A DNA stretch of 64,000 nucleotides, taken from positions 1,170,159 through 1,234,158 of the forward strand of contig NZ_KZ987724.1 in NCBI RefSeq assembly GCF_003614185.1. The letters are read 5' to 3'. A program made the translations under genes and the position numbers. This DNA is from Paenibacillus aceti. Lineage in GTDB: Bacteria > Bacillota > Bacilli > Paenibacillales > Paenibacillaceae. Positions 40,596-49,063 of the stretch are shown here, one piece after another. Below the pieces are notes generated by a model. That model did not search any database, was not told the origin of the DNA, and worked only from the letters and a program-made list of their open reading frames with translations. Positions within the stretch are counted from its first letter, which is position 1. Each line of letters starts with the position of its first letter.

Positions 40596-41537
40596 ATGAC
40601 ATACGCAATTGTAGCAATCATCGTACTGCTGTTCATCATTACCGTTGCCAGCTTCTATTTTTATCATATGGCCGTTGCCCGTGCTGCCAAGCATTTCATG
40701 ATCGACAATCCGGATTTGCAGGCCCGCGAGCAGCTTGAGGAAGCCAGAGAAGCGATGAACGCGGATCAAGATTGGTGGAGACAGCAGAGCTTCGAACCAT
40801 GGGAAATGACATCGACAGATGGACTTCGCCTGCGGGCCTACTATTTGGCTGCCCCGGTGGATTCCGGCAAGACAGCGATTCTTGCGCATGGATATACAGG
40901 TAATGCGATGGGAATGAGCAGCTATGCTCGCATGTACTATGAACGGCTGGGGTACCATGTTCTGGTGCCGGATGCCCGGGGTCATGGGCAGAGCGAGGGC
41001 AGCTATATCGGCTTCGGCTGGCCGGAACGCAAGGATTATTTACAATGGATTCAACGCGCTATTGAGGTTCATGGTCAAAATACACAAATTATTCTGCATG
41101 GAGTCTCGATGGGCGGTGCAACGGTCATGATGACAAGCGGAGAAAACTTGCCTGCCAATGTCAAGGCTGTTGTGGAGGATTGCGGTTACACCTCAGTGAA
41201 AGACGAACTGTCCTTCCAATTGAAGCGGATGTACCGCCTGCCGAGATTTCCACTATTGCATACAACCAGTCTGTTAGCGAAGCTCAGGGCCGGATATTTC
41301 TTCGGAGAAGCATCAGCACTGCGGCAAGTGAAGAAGTCGCAGATTCCGACACTGTTCATCCATGGCGCTGACGACAGCTTCGTACCGACGGATATGGTAC
41401 ATAGCGTGTACGAGCATAGTCCGGTAGAGAAGGAGCTCTACATCGTTCCTGGCGCCGGGCACGCAGAGGCGTACCAGGCTGATCCAGAGAAGTATGAGCA
41501 CGTGGTTACCCAGTTTATCGAGCGTTTTGTGAAGTAG
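40596..41537 (+). CDS. Membrane-anchored alpha/beta hydrolase
   Basis: The 313-residue protein has an N-terminal membrane anchor (YAIVAIIVLLFIITVASFYF) and an alpha/beta-hydrolase domain. The oxyanion loop region is ILAHGYTGNAMGMSSYA, the nucleophile elbow HGVSMGGATVM, the acid is in FIHGADDSFVP, and the His in PGAGHAEAYQ. It resembles YqkD/FrsA-like hydrolases of Bacillales. The ATG at 40596 is preferred because the promoter -10 covers 40540-40545, although its ribosome binding site is distant. Serine hydrolase activity is likely; the substrate is unknown. Confidence 0.82.
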   Translation: MTYAIVAIIVLLFIITVASFYFYHMAVARAAKHFMIDNPDLQAREQLEEAREAMNADQDWWRQQSFEPWEMTSTDGLRLRAYYLAAPVDSGKTAILAHGYTGNAMGMSSYARMYYERLGYHVLVPDARGHGQSEGSYIGFGWPERKDYLQWIQRAIEVHGQNTQIILHGVSMGGATVMMTSGENLPANVKAVVEDCGYTSVKDELSFQLKRMYRLPRFPLLHTTSLLAKLRAGYFFGEASALRQVKKSQIPTLFIHGADDSFVPTDMVHSVYEHSPVEKELYIVPGAGHAEAYQADPEKYEHVVTQFIERFVK

Positions 41538-41540
41538 CTA

Positions 41541-41651
41541 GAGAAAGTTGCTAAACGTATGATTGACTTGGGGCTGGAAGCCTCAGTTATCGCTGCAGCT
41601 ACTGGTTTCTCTCCTCAAAAGATCGAACAGCTGCGAGAACAATCCCATTAA
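41541..41651 (+). pseudogene. C-terminal fragment of an Rpn-family (PD-(D/E)XK) nuclease/transposase-like gene
   Basis: A 36-codon frame reads EKVAKRMIDLGLEASVIAAA then TGFSPQKIEQLREQSH and a stop. It matches the conserved C-terminal helix-turn-helix-like tail of Rpn recombination-promoting nucleases. The rest of the gene is absent; the fragment begins three bases after the hydrolase stop. Confidence 0.7.
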
Positions 41652-41701
41652 CCATTGATTGAAATAACGGCCGCTCGTAGAGCGGTCTTTTTTTGTAATT
41701 T

Positions 41702-41885
41702 CTAATGCAAAATATGCAGCTAAAAGATCACAGCTCGGCTCTAGCTCCACTTTAATTGTAAAAGTTACAGTTAAAAAACAATTTTCCTTGATTCGCGAGA
41801 AAAGTGGGATTTTAACTGTACTAAATGCAGCTACAAGAGTACCTATATAATCGTCCCCAAAAATAAGTGTATAATCTGCAATTAC
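41702..41885. repeat. Type II palindromic quartet module
   Basis: Near-palindromic units have cores at 41706, 41757, 41817 and 41868 (spacing 51, 60, 51). The second, TTAATTGTAAAAGTTACAGT (continuing TTAA), has a 10-bp stem. The first two are inverted relative to the last two, so the module is itself an imperfect inverted repeat. It aligns with the module at 59849-60035. The 545-bp gap 41652-42196 is essentially this module plus the next. Confidence 0.85.
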
Positions 41886-41944
41886 ATCATACGCATCCTG
41901 TGACACAGTTTAGCTCTAAACAGTTGCCCTTAAGGTCCTCAAAA

Positions 41945-42133
41945 AAATAAATGCAAAAATACATCTATTCCCCCAAAAAACAGTCTGCCATCAGAAATAA
42001 CTGCATCCGTGCAACTATTTTCCTGCTTAAGCTCCGTTTTCGAGGAGAATCCATCTGGATAGTTGTATAATTGCAGTTATATCTCCTGTTTCGGCGATAA
42101 AGGGGCCAGATAGCTGCATAAAAGCACTTATTA
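41945..42133. repeat. Type I palindromic quartet module
   Basis: Cores lie at 41952, 42002, 42064 and 42115 (spacing 50, 62, 51). Typical units are AAATAACTGCATCCGTGCAA and GATAGTTGTATAATTGCAGT. It aligns with the module at 59601-59788. The first core is 84 bp after the last core of the preceding type II module; the equivalent joint at 59.7 kb is 83 bp. Confidence 0.85.
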
Positions 42134-42196
42134 TCCTCAGCTCGCCCCTAACCCGCCCAACCTATCCCACGGAATCTCGCCCCTACGGTCGTTCCA

Positions 42197-42352
42197 TCAC
42201 GGAATCATCGGATCCTTAATGACGCCTGCAGCATATAGAGGGCCTCGGGCCGAGAGCTTGAACATGATCGAAGCGATCTCTTGCGGGGATTCTTTCCGTC
42301 CTTGTGTCAGCCATTGCTGGATAATGCCGAAATGCGCTGACGCGATATAAGC
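42197..42352 (-). pseudogene. C-terminal part of the TetR gene split by IS66
   Basis: The minus strand encodes YIASAHFGIIQQWLTQGRKE through to VIKDPMIP and the stop at 42197. Removing the IS and one copy of the 34-bp duplication joins it in frame to the N-terminal part at 44793-45282. This restores a 203-residue TetR protein. Confidence 0.9.
42319..42352. repeat. Left copy of the 34-bp direct repeat flanking IS66
   Basis: GGATAATGCCGAAATGCGCT begins the repeat here and at 44793. Both copies are identical over 34 bp (35 if the first base of the IS is counted). Confidence 0.95.
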
Positions 42353-42438
42353 GTAAGCGTCAAACCCAGCACACCTGTCCATAATGGTTTGAATCAGTCA
42401 CAATAAATCCATCACACATACGAAAGGATGGATTGTGA

Positions 42439-42747
42439 ATGGAGATGAATTTACAGGCGTTATGGGCGGAACGAATTCAGGCTTATCGGGCCAGTGGGCA
42501 AACGATGAAAGCTTGGTGCGCGGAGCAGAATCTGACCGTTCATCAATTAAAATACTGGCTCTACAAAGCCCAAAGACAAGATCAGGCCGCTTCCGCCACT
42601 ACCTTCCGTCCGGTTACGGTTACCCATCAGGCTGCAGCAACCGAATCGCTTCAAATCCAAGTCGGGGTCGCTCGGATCGATGTTCGTTCCGGTTTTGAAC
42701 CGGGGCTGCTTCGCGACGTGGTTGCGGCTCTTGCCCCGTTATGCTGA
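42439..42747 (+). CDS. tnpA: IS66 accessory protein TnpA
   Basis: The 102-residue protein starts MEMNLQALWAERIQAYRASG and continues TMKAWCAEQNLTVHQLKYWL, the helix-turn-helix of IS66 OrfA proteins. It probably binds DNA and assists transposition. It overlaps tnpB by seven bases, the translational-coupling arrangement of the family. GAAAGGATGG precedes the ATG. Confidence 0.9.
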   Translation: MEMNLQALWAERIQAYRASGQTMKAWCAEQNLTVHQLKYWLYKAQRQDQAASATTFRPVTVTHQAAATESLQIQVGVARIDVRSGFEPGLLRDVVAALAPLC

Positions 42748-43094
42748 GTTTCACTTCAGCATCACCGGTATATCTGGCTTGTGGCGCAACCGACATGCGT
42801 AAATCCATTGACGGACTTGCGGCGATCGTGCAGGAGCAATTCGCGCTTAACCCGTTTTCCCCGGCGCTGTTTGTGTTCTGCAATCGCAGGCGGGACAAGC
42901 TCAAAATCCTGCACTGGGATCATGCCGGCTTCTGGCTCTACTATCGCAGACTGGAACGTGGTTCGTTTCAGTGGCCCGCAGGCGGCACGACTCCTTTGTG
43001 CCTTTCGCAGCGTGAACTGCGCTGGCTGCTGGACGGCCTTTCGCTCACCCAGCGTCAGGCGCATGCCCCTGTTTCGCCGGAAGTAGCGATCTAA
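42741..43094 (+). CDS. tnpB: IS66 accessory protein TnpB
   Basis: The 117-residue protein has the IS66 Orf2 core: VYLACGATDMRKSIDGLAAI, LFVFCNRRRDKLKILHWDHA, GFWLYYRRLERGSFQWP and a C-terminal LRWLLDGLSLTQRQAH. It is required with TnpA and TnpC for IS66 transposition. The start overlaps tnpA, and tnpC begins 18 bp downstream. Confidence 0.93.
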   Translation: MLSFTSASPVYLACGATDMRKSIDGLAAIVQEQFALNPFSPALFVFCNRRRDKLKILHWDHAGFWLYYRRLERGSFQWPAGGTTPLCLSQRELRWLLDGLSLTQRQAHAPVSPEVAI

Positions 43095-43112
43095 TAGGAT
43101 CTAAACTAGGGC

Positions 43113-44732
43113 ATGCAGGATTTGGAGCTGCGCTTGTCGAATCATACCCTCATGAAAAATGAACCGGAATCCCTCACCCTTGAACAACTTCAACAGCAAA
43201 ATGCCCAGTTGGAACAACAAAATCGCCAGCAGGAACGGGAGCTTGCCGAGCTGTCCGCGAAACTGAAGTGGTATGAAGAACAGTTTCGGCTCGCGCAGCA
43301 GAAGCGCTTTGGCGCTTCCAGCGAGAAGACGCATCCGGATCAACTGGAGCTGAATCTGTTTAACGAAGCGGAAGTAACGGCTTTGCCAGAACCGGAAAAA
43401 GAATCGATCACGTATGAGCGCCGTAAAACCAGCGGCAAACGCGAAGCCGATCTATCCAAACTGCCGGTGGAAACCGTCACGTATACCCTTGCGGAACACG
43501 AGCAAATCTGCGACTGCTGCGGGGGCTCGCTGCATGAGATGACCACGGAGACCCGCCGTGAAATTGCAGTGATGCCCCCACAGGTCAAGCTCGTAGAGCA
43601 TGTGCGTCACGTGTATGCCTGCCGTCATTGCGAGCGCCACGAGCTGCAAACGCCGATCCTCACGGCCCCGATGCCTCGGCCCGTCTATCCTGGCAGTCTA
43701 GCCTCGCCATCGGCGATGGCGCATATCATGTGCCAAAAATACGTCAATAGTCTGCCACTGTACCGGCAAGAGCAGGATTGGGCCCGTTTGGGGTATCCGC
43801 TGTCGAGGCAAACGATGGCGAACTGGATGATCTACGGCGCGGAGCAGTGGCTAAAACCCGTTGTCGCGGAAATGAAACGGTATTTGCTGAAGCAAGAGGT
43901 GCTGCACGCGGACGAGACAACGCTGCAGGTGCTGAAGGAGCCTGGGAAAGCGGCGCAGTCGGAGTCGTATATGTGGCTGTACCGCACAGGTCAAGGAGTG
44001 GGTCCGGTGGTGCTCTACGACTACCAGCGTACGCGAGGCGGCGAACATCCGAGAGATATGCTGGCGGGGTTCAACGGCTATCTGCATGTGGATGGGTACC
44101 CCGGCTACCACAAGGTCAAGGATGTGACACTGGTTGGATGCTGGGCGCATGCGCGTCGCAAATACGATGAAGCCCTGAAAGCGGCGCCGGAGGCCAGAAG
44201 CAATCCGCACAGTGTGGCTGCGCAAGGGCTTGCCTGGTGCAACCAGCTATTTGCCATTGAGCGGGAGCTCAAAGAAGCGACGCCTGAGGAACGACGGAAG
44301 GCACGTGAGGAGCAAAGCCGTCCGGTGCTGGATGGTTATTATGCTTGGCTACGTCAGCAGAAACCCCGGACGATGCCGAAGAGCTTGCTGGGTCAGGCGA
44401 TTGCCTACAGTCTGAACCAGTGGGACAAACTGACGGCTTTCCTGAAAGATGGTCGGCTGGAGATTGACAATAACCGCGGGGAGCGTTCGATCAAGCCGTT
44501 TGTGATCGGACGAAAAAACTGGCTGTTTGCCTATACACCGAGGGGAGCTGCAGCTAGCGCAGCAATCTACAGCGTAATCGAGACGGCCAAGGAAAATGGG
44601 CTGCATCCGTTCCGTTATCTCACGTACCTGTTTGAACAATTGCCGCAACAGGTTAATCTGCAAGAGGCGCAGGTATTAGAGCCCTTCATGCCGTGGTCAT
44701 CGACATTACCGGACTTCTGTCGTCTAAACTAA
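43113..44732 (+). CDS. tnpC: IS66 transposase TnpC
   Basis: The 539-residue DDE transposase has an N-terminal leucine-zipper-like coiled coil (LEQLQQQNAQLEQQNRQQER, about 24-50). A zinc-binding CxxC...CxxC (EQICDCCGGSL, YACRHCERHE) follows, then the catalytic domain with HADETTLQVL, GYLHVDGYPGYH and IDNNRGERSIKPFVIGRKNW. The reading frame is intact, so the element may still be active. The stop is 60 bp inside the right end. Confidence 0.93.
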   Translation: MQDLELRLSNHTLMKNEPESLTLEQLQQQNAQLEQQNRQQERELAELSAKLKWYEEQFRLAQQKRFGASSEKTHPDQLELNLFNEAEVTALPEPEKESITYERRKTSGKREADLSKLPVETVTYTLAEHEQICDCCGGSLHEMTTETRREIAVMPPQVKLVEHVRHVYACRHCERHELQTPILTAPMPRPVYPGSLASPSAMAHIMCQKYVNSLPLYRQEQDWARLGYPLSRQTMANWMIYGAEQWLKPVVAEMKRYLLKQEVLHADETTLQVLKEPGKAAQSESYMWLYRTGQGVGPVVLYDYQRTRGGEHPRDMLAGFNGYLHVDGYPGYHKVKDVTLVGCWAHARRKYDEALKAAPEARSNPHSVAAQGLAWCNQLFAIERELKEATPEERRKAREEQSRPVLDGYYAWLRQQKPRTMPKSLLGQAIAYSLNQWDKLTAFLKDGRLEIDNNRGERSIKPFVIGRKNWLFAYTPRGAAASAAIYSVIETAKENGLHPFRYLTYLFEQLPQQVNLQEAQVLEPFMPWSSTLPDFCRLN

Positions 44733-44792
44733 TCTCATTCATCATACACGGGCCCCAGTCTGTCCGCTAGGTGGGGTCTATTTGACGTTCAC

Positions 44793-44826
44793 GGATAATG
44801 CCGAAATGCGCTGACGCGATATAAGC
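44793..44826. repeat. Right copy of the 34-bp direct repeat flanking IS66
   Basis: Identical to 42319-42352. One copy is native TetR coding sequence (YIASAHFGII on the minus strand). Confidence 0.95.
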
Positions 44827-45282
44827 GACAAGGTACTCGGTCGGGACGAGCGCATTTTCCTTCTTAATGAATGGCACCACATTTTTCTCAAATAAATGCT
44901 CCGTCATCATCGTTTTAAGCAAAGAATGAAAAGAAATGTCGCCCTTGGGCCCGAGAATGGTCTTCAAGAAATCGGCGTGCTCGCCCAAATACTCAATTAC
45001 CCTGACAATATAGTGAAAAGATTGCTCCAAATGATCAACGTCGAAGCTACGGATGGTGCTGAGAATCGCGATCAGGCCTCTGATCAGCTCCTGCTCACTT
45101 TGCTCCAGAAGATCGTATTTATCACGGTAATGTAGATAGAAGGTGCCGCGGTTTATTTGCGCTCGGGTCGTAACATCCTTTACGGTCAGCGCGTCAAAGC
45201 CTTTTTCCTCCATCAATTCTGTTAATGCTTGGCGAATGGCGGCCTTAGTCCGCGTAACTCGCCGATCAGTTGACGGGTCCAT
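44793..45282 (-). pseudogene. N-terminal part of the TetR regulator split by IS66
   Basis: The fragment encodes the TetR HTH (ALTVKDVTTRAQINRGTFYL, HYRDKYDLLEQ) and most of the effector domain, up to PTEYLVAYIASAHFGII. It then runs into IS sequence and stops after RERQIDPT near 44767. The ATG at 45282 has GGAGGA nine bases upstream. The truncated product (about 171 residues) keeps its DNA-binding domain but loses the last roughly 40 residues needed for the dimer core. It is divergent from an ABC exporter, its likely target. Confidence 0.9.
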
Positions 45283-45384
45283 GATTCTGATCTCCTCCAT
45301 ATATGCTATTTAAATCATAACCTACTTAAATCAACATCTTTTGCCGAACTGTTCAGTAATGATCACATCGCGACATTCTGTTTA

Positions 45385-45413
45385 TTGTACTTGAAATATG
45401 TATTGATTATAAT
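45385..45413 (+). promoter_or_regulatory. Promoter of the ABC exporter genes
   Basis: TTGTAC (45385-45390) and TATAAT (45408-45413) are 17 bp apart. GTTCA-N-TAA occurs on both sides (GTTCAGTAA near 45352 and GTTCATTAA near 45442) and may be half-sites for the disrupted TetR protein. Confidence 0.6.
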
Positions 45414-45466
45414 GAAACCACCAAAGATAATCAACGCAGTGTTCATTAACATAGGAGGTTGGCAAG

Positions 45467-46195
45467 ATGACAGCAGCAACCGTTAAAGTGGAGCAGGTCA
45501 GCAAAAGCTTTGGACGCAAGACTGTACTGAGCAAAGTGGATCTGCAGATGGAGGAAGGGCAAATTTACGGATTGATCGGTCCATCGGGCGCTGGCAAAAC
45601 AACGCTCGTCAAAATGATGGTCGGCATGGATCTGCCGGACGAGGGACGCATCGAAGTGCTGCGAACAGCAATGCCCAGCCTGTCCATGCTACAGCAAATC
45701 GGCTATATGGCGCAATCGGATGCGCTATACACTGAACTCACAGCAGAGGAGAATTTGAAATTTTTTGCCTCGATGTTCAAGATGAGCAGAAGGGAGCAGA
45801 AGCAGCGGATCGCCTATGCGGCGGAGCTGGTTCATCTGACGGAAGAGCTGGGGAAAAAGGTGGCCGTCTATTCCGGTGGTATGAAGCGGAGATTGTCGCT
45901 GGCGATCGCCCTGATTCACGATCCTGCCGTGCTTATCCTCGACGAGCCGACGGTCGGCATCGATCCGGAGCTGAGACAGTCGATCTGGAAGGAGCTTATC
46001 CGCTTGAAAACCAGCGAACGGAAGACGATTATCGTAACTACGCATGTGATGGATGAAGCGAGCAAATGTGATCAATTGGCGATGGTGCGTGAGGGAAGGA
46101 TTTTGGCCGAAGGAACGCCAGAGCAGTTAAGGCAGCAGTATGATGCCGCAGACCTGGAAGAAGTGTTCCTACGGGCAGGGGGTGTCACCTTATGA
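45467..46195 (+). CDS. ABC exporter ATP-binding protein
   Basis: The 242-residue NBD has Walker A GPSGAGKTT near residue 38, Q-loop GYMAQSDALYTELTAEENL, signature VYSGGMKRRLSLA, Walker B AVLILDEPTVGIDPELR, and H-loop VTTHVMDEA. The YSGGMKRR signature is typical of NatA-like exporters that pair with ABC-2 permeases. AGGAGGTTGGCAAG precedes the ATG. It overlaps the permease by four bases. Its TetR repressor gene is disrupted by IS66. Confidence 0.9.
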   Translation: MTAATVKVEQVSKSFGRKTVLSKVDLQMEEGQIYGLIGPSGAGKTTLVKMMVGMDLPDEGRIEVLRTAMPSLSMLQQIGYMAQSDALYTELTAEENLKFFASMFKMSRREQKQRIAYAAELVHLTEELGKKVAVYSGGMKRRLSLAIALIHDPAVLILDEPTVGIDPELRQSIWKELIRLKTSERKTIIVTTHVMDEASKCDQLAMVREGRILAEGTPEQLRQQYDAADLEEVFLRAGGVTL

Positions 46196-47247
46196 GAATC
46201 AGAGCGCTGATCAAAAGAATCTGCGAACAGATGCTGCGTGACAAGCGCACATTGGCTCTACTTTTTCTGGCGCCGCTGCTCGTGCTGTCCCTGATGCATT
46301 ACTTGTTCAATCACACGGGTGATGTTGCTGACGCTAAGATTGGTGTTGTCGGCCTGCCTCCACAATTGACCGCAAGTCTGGAGCAGCAAGGGCTGGATGC
46401 CATTGCGTATGACAAGGCGGATAAAGATACATTACTGCAAGATCAGCTGGATGCAGTGATTGAGATGCAGGCGGGCAGTATTCACCTTATCCTGGAAAAT
46501 AGTGACCCATCCCAGTCGAAGGCACTGCAGATGAAGATCGGGCAGGCGACCGAATTATTGGCGGGCGGTATGCAGCAGCAAGGGCAAGCAGCCACTTCCC
46601 CCAAGCCTGGAGTAACTGTAGAGTATGTATATGGCAGCGAGGACACCAGCTTTTTTGATACCTTAAGTCCAATATTGATCGGTTTCTTCGTCTTCTTCTT
46701 CGTATTTCTGATTTCCGGAATCGGCTTGCTGCGGGAGCGCACGACCGGAACACTGGAACGGCTCATGTCAACGCCGGTACGCAGGGGCGAGGTTATCACC
46801 GGATATTTGGCTGGCTATGGCATCTTCGCGTTCATTCAAACCGTGATTGTCGTTATATACGCAACGATGGTGTTGGGCATGAATCTGTCCGGCTCGATCT
46901 GGTATGTGCTGCTCACGAATCTGCTGCTGGCATTTGTAGCTCTATCGCTCGGTATACTATTATCGACCTTTGCCGCGTCGGAATTCCAGATGGTTCAATT
47001 CATTCCGCTTGTGATCGTACCGCAGATCTTTTTTGCTGGCATTTTCCCGCTAGAGCATATGGATACCTGGGTACAGGTGGTGGCCAGAATCATGCCGCTC
47101 TATTACGGAGCCGACGCGCTAAAGGGTGTAATGTACAAAGGACTAGGATTCCCTGATATCGCCTTCGATCTTTCCGTGCTAGTTCTATTCGCCGCTTTAT
47201 TTATCCTGTTGAATGTTGTAGCGCTGCGGAAATACCGGAAGCTCTAA
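46192..47247 (+). CDS. ABC-2 type exporter permease
   Basis: The 351-residue permease has a first membrane helix (LALLFLAPLLVLSLMHYLF) and an extracellular domain of about 120 residues. Five more helices follow, with SGIGLLRERTTGTLERLMST before helix 3 and VVIVPQIFFAGIFPLEHM-like sequence near helix 5. This matches YhgE/YfiN-type permeases that act as homodimers. ATGA overlap with the ATPase gene indicates coupling. Expected role: drug or toxic-compound export, possibly constitutive here because of the broken regulator. Confidence 0.87.
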   Translation: MRIRALIKRICEQMLRDKRTLALLFLAPLLVLSLMHYLFNHTGDVADAKIGVVGLPPQLTASLEQQGLDAIAYDKADKDTLLQDQLDAVIEMQAGSIHLILENSDPSQSKALQMKIGQATELLAGGMQQQGQAATSPKPGVTVEYVYGSEDTSFFDTLSPILIGFFVFFFVFLISGIGLLRERTTGTLERLMSTPVRRGEVITGYLAGYGIFAFIQTVIVVIYATMVLGMNLSGSIWYVLLTNLLLAFVALSLGILLSTFAASEFQMVQFIPLVIVPQIFFAGIFPLEHMDTWVQVVARIMPLYYGADALKGVMYKGLGFPDIAFDLSVLVLFAALFILLNVVALRKYRKL

Positions 47248-47310
47248 CAAGCGAGGGTAAGCTCTAACAATCCATGTTAACTCAAGATAGGTCAACAAGA
47301 TAAGTCAAAA

Positions 47311-47342
47311 GCCGGGGTTAAGATACTTCCCCGGTCTTTTTG
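47311..47342. terminator. Bidirectional terminator between permease and MFS genes
   Basis: GCCGGGG (47311-47317) pairs with CCCCGGT (47329-47335), followed by CTTTTT on the plus strand and CTTTTGAC on the minus strand. Confidence 0.75.
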
Positions 47343-48475
47343 CGTCCGTACCTACGATAGAGCAGTAACCCGAATAAGGTGCCGATCAACGACATTATAG
47401 AAATAGAAAGGTACATAGTGTGTCCGCCAAAGGCTTGATACAGCGCTCCGCCGACAAAAGATGCGAGGATGCCGGATACTCCGAAGAAGAGCAGCGCCAG
47501 TACGGTCTGACCGGTTGCCCGCCACTCCACAGGCACAATATTGTACAGGTATTGGATCGCAGCGGTGTAGAACAAAGGGAATGTAAGCAACTGCAGTAGC
47601 TGCAAATACGCGAGCCAGTTTGGATCTTTGATCCAGGCGGAAATGAAGAAACGGACGAAATAAAAGGCCCCGGCAAAAGTAATTATCGCCAATTCCTTGT
47701 CCTTACGCAGCCACCAGAAACTCAATGAGAATACTAGAATTTCACTGCCTGCGGCCAGAAACCAGGCGAGCCCGAGCAGATCAGGCTTTCCACCCAAATC
47801 TTTAATATATAGTCCCAGATAGGTGTCATTCATCCGTGCCGGAATGGAGCTGATGAATACGAGAATGAGAAATAACAGCGTCTCTCTATTGCTCAGAAAG
47901 TTCTTCAGACTCTGGATCGTCACCGGCTTGCCCGAGACCGGGGCGTCTGGCATAAAGAAGGTAACGATCAGACTGATGACGCCGATAATGGCAAATGTAA
48001 AGCCCAGGCTGCGGGAGCCAAATTCAGTCATCAGAAATCCAGCCGCCAGCGACATGACCGCATAGCCTAATGCACCATAGGTACGCAGGGAGCCATAGCT
48101 GATTCCTTCGGATTCAGCGACGCGGAAATTGAGGCTCTCGGTGAGCGGATCGATCGGCATGAGGAAGAAATAGGTCAGCATAACGAAGAGCAGGATTAAT
48201 GCGTAGTTGTTCGAGCTGAATAAAGAATACCCTGTAACAGTACAGCATATTACGAGCAGCAGCAGCACTTTGCGGACGGTACGCAGGCGGTCACTGATCA
48301 TACCCCATAACGGCTGGGCGATCAGGGTGATAAATCCACCGATGCCGAGGATGGTCCCAATTTGCGTCTCGCTTAGCCCCTGGTCACTGAAGTAAAGAGG
48401 CAAAAACGGAATAAACATCGCCAGCAGAGCGAAAAAAAGAAAATTAAATGATTTTACAGTATAAGCAGCCTTCAT
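47318..48475 (-). CDS. MFS transporter, nucleoside/sugar-permease-like (MFS_1_like)
   Basis: The 385-residue protein has twelve helices. It begins VKSFNFLFFALLAMFIPFLP and has QIGTILGIGGFITLIAQPLW, GMISDRLRTVRKVLLLLV (motif A), and SYGSLRTYGALGYAVMSLAA with the Arg typical of the LacY/NupG-like MFS_1_like branch. GGGGGAAAG precedes the ATG. It lies 51 bp after the GbsR-type regulator on the same strand, so the two are probably co-transcribed. The substrate is unknown. Confidence 0.85.
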   Translation of the reverse strand: MKAAYTVKSFNFLFFALLAMFIPFLPLYFSDQGLSETQIGTILGIGGFITLIAQPLWGMISDRLRTVRKVLLLLVICCTVTGYSLFSSNNYALILLFVMLTYFFLMPIDPLTESLNFRVAESEGISYGSLRTYGALGYAVMSLAAGFLMTEFGSRSLGFTFAIIGVISLIVTFFMPDAPVSGKPVTIQSLKNFLSNRETLLFLILVFISSIPARMNDTYLGLYIKDLGGKPDLLGLAWFLAAGSEILVFSLSFWWLRKDKELAIITFAGAFYFVRFFISAWIKDPNWLAYLQLLQLLTFPLFYTAAIQYLYNIVPVEWRATGQTVLALLFFGVSGILASFVGGALYQAFGGHTMYLSISIMSLIGTLFGLLLYRRYGRKKTGEVS

Positions 48476-48526
48476 CGCTTTCCCCCAATTTCTTCACGAA
48501 AAAAACTCATGGATATGATCGTTCAT

Positions 48527-49063
48527 CTATGTCCTTGGGACATGCTCGAAAATTTCCCCACTGTCAAAAAAGTCAACCAAGCGATCCAGCCAGCGGTAAT
48601 AATCCTGGCATTCCTTGGTTTGCTGGAGCAGCATACCGATCCTTTGCTGCGTCTCCCCATCGATCGCTTCATTCTCCACAAGCTCCGTTAATTCTGCAGA
48701 CAACTTCTTCTCGAACAGTTTATTCCTGTTAATCGCCTTTTTCCAATTCGATGTGAACAAGGATATGAACGTTTGATAATAGTCCTGCTCTACATTATAT
48801 AAGTCTTTTCGGACCCCTTTTTCAAACACCTTATCGGCGATATTTAGATCGAGCATCTCCCGGACCACCTGACTCATCCGCGTCTTGCTCATACCTGTCG
48901 ATTCCGACAATTCATCGAGAGTCATCGGCTTTCGATTCATATAGATAATGCCCAATACCCGCCCGACTGTCGTCGAGACGCCGTAGGTGTGCATATTGTC
49001 TGCGATCCTATCAATAAATTGATCTTCGATATGTTTTATTTTGATTAATGGTTGTTCTTCCAC
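48527..49063 (-). CDS. GbsR-type MarR-family regulator (OpuAR/OpcR-like)
   Basis: The protein has about 178 residues, with IEDQFIDRIADNMHTYGVST, TVGRVLGIIYMNRKPMTLDE and LSESTGMSKTRMSQVVREML. This is the GbsR winged-helix signature of regulators that control choline and glycine-betaine genes in Bacillus. The GTG at 49063 is favoured; the ATG at 49072 touches the GGAAGG site. It is divergent from opuC, with an operator-like inverted repeat at 49238-49264, so it most likely represses opuC in response to choline. Confidence 0.87.
   Translation of the reverse strand: MEEQPLIKIKHIEDQFIDRIADNMHTYGVSTTVGRVLGIIYMNRKPMTLDELSESTGMSKTRMSQVVREMLDLNIADKVFEKGVRKDLYNVEQDYYQTFISLFTSNWKKAINRNKLFEKKLSAELTELVENEAIDGETQQRIGMLLQQTKECQDYYRWLDRLVDFFDSGEIFEHVPRT

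Larger units (their letters stand above)
42353..44792 (+). mobile_element. IS66-family insertion sequence, apparently complete
   Basis: The 2440-bp element has imperfect terminal inverted repeats. The left end is GTAAGCGTCAAACCCAGCAC and the right end, read inward, is GTGAACGTCAAATAGACCCC. It carries the three standard genes tnpA, tnpB and tnpC, all intact. It interrupts a TetR gene. The flanks are a 34-bp direct repeat. The 8 bp immediately left (ATATAAGC) and right (GGATAATG) differ, so the usual 8-bp IS66 duplication is absent. Confidence 0.9.

Noticed and set aside
43452-44225. Open frames antisense to the IS66 transposase
   Set aside because: They are shadows of the tnpC coding frame, without ribosome binding sites or recognisable domains.
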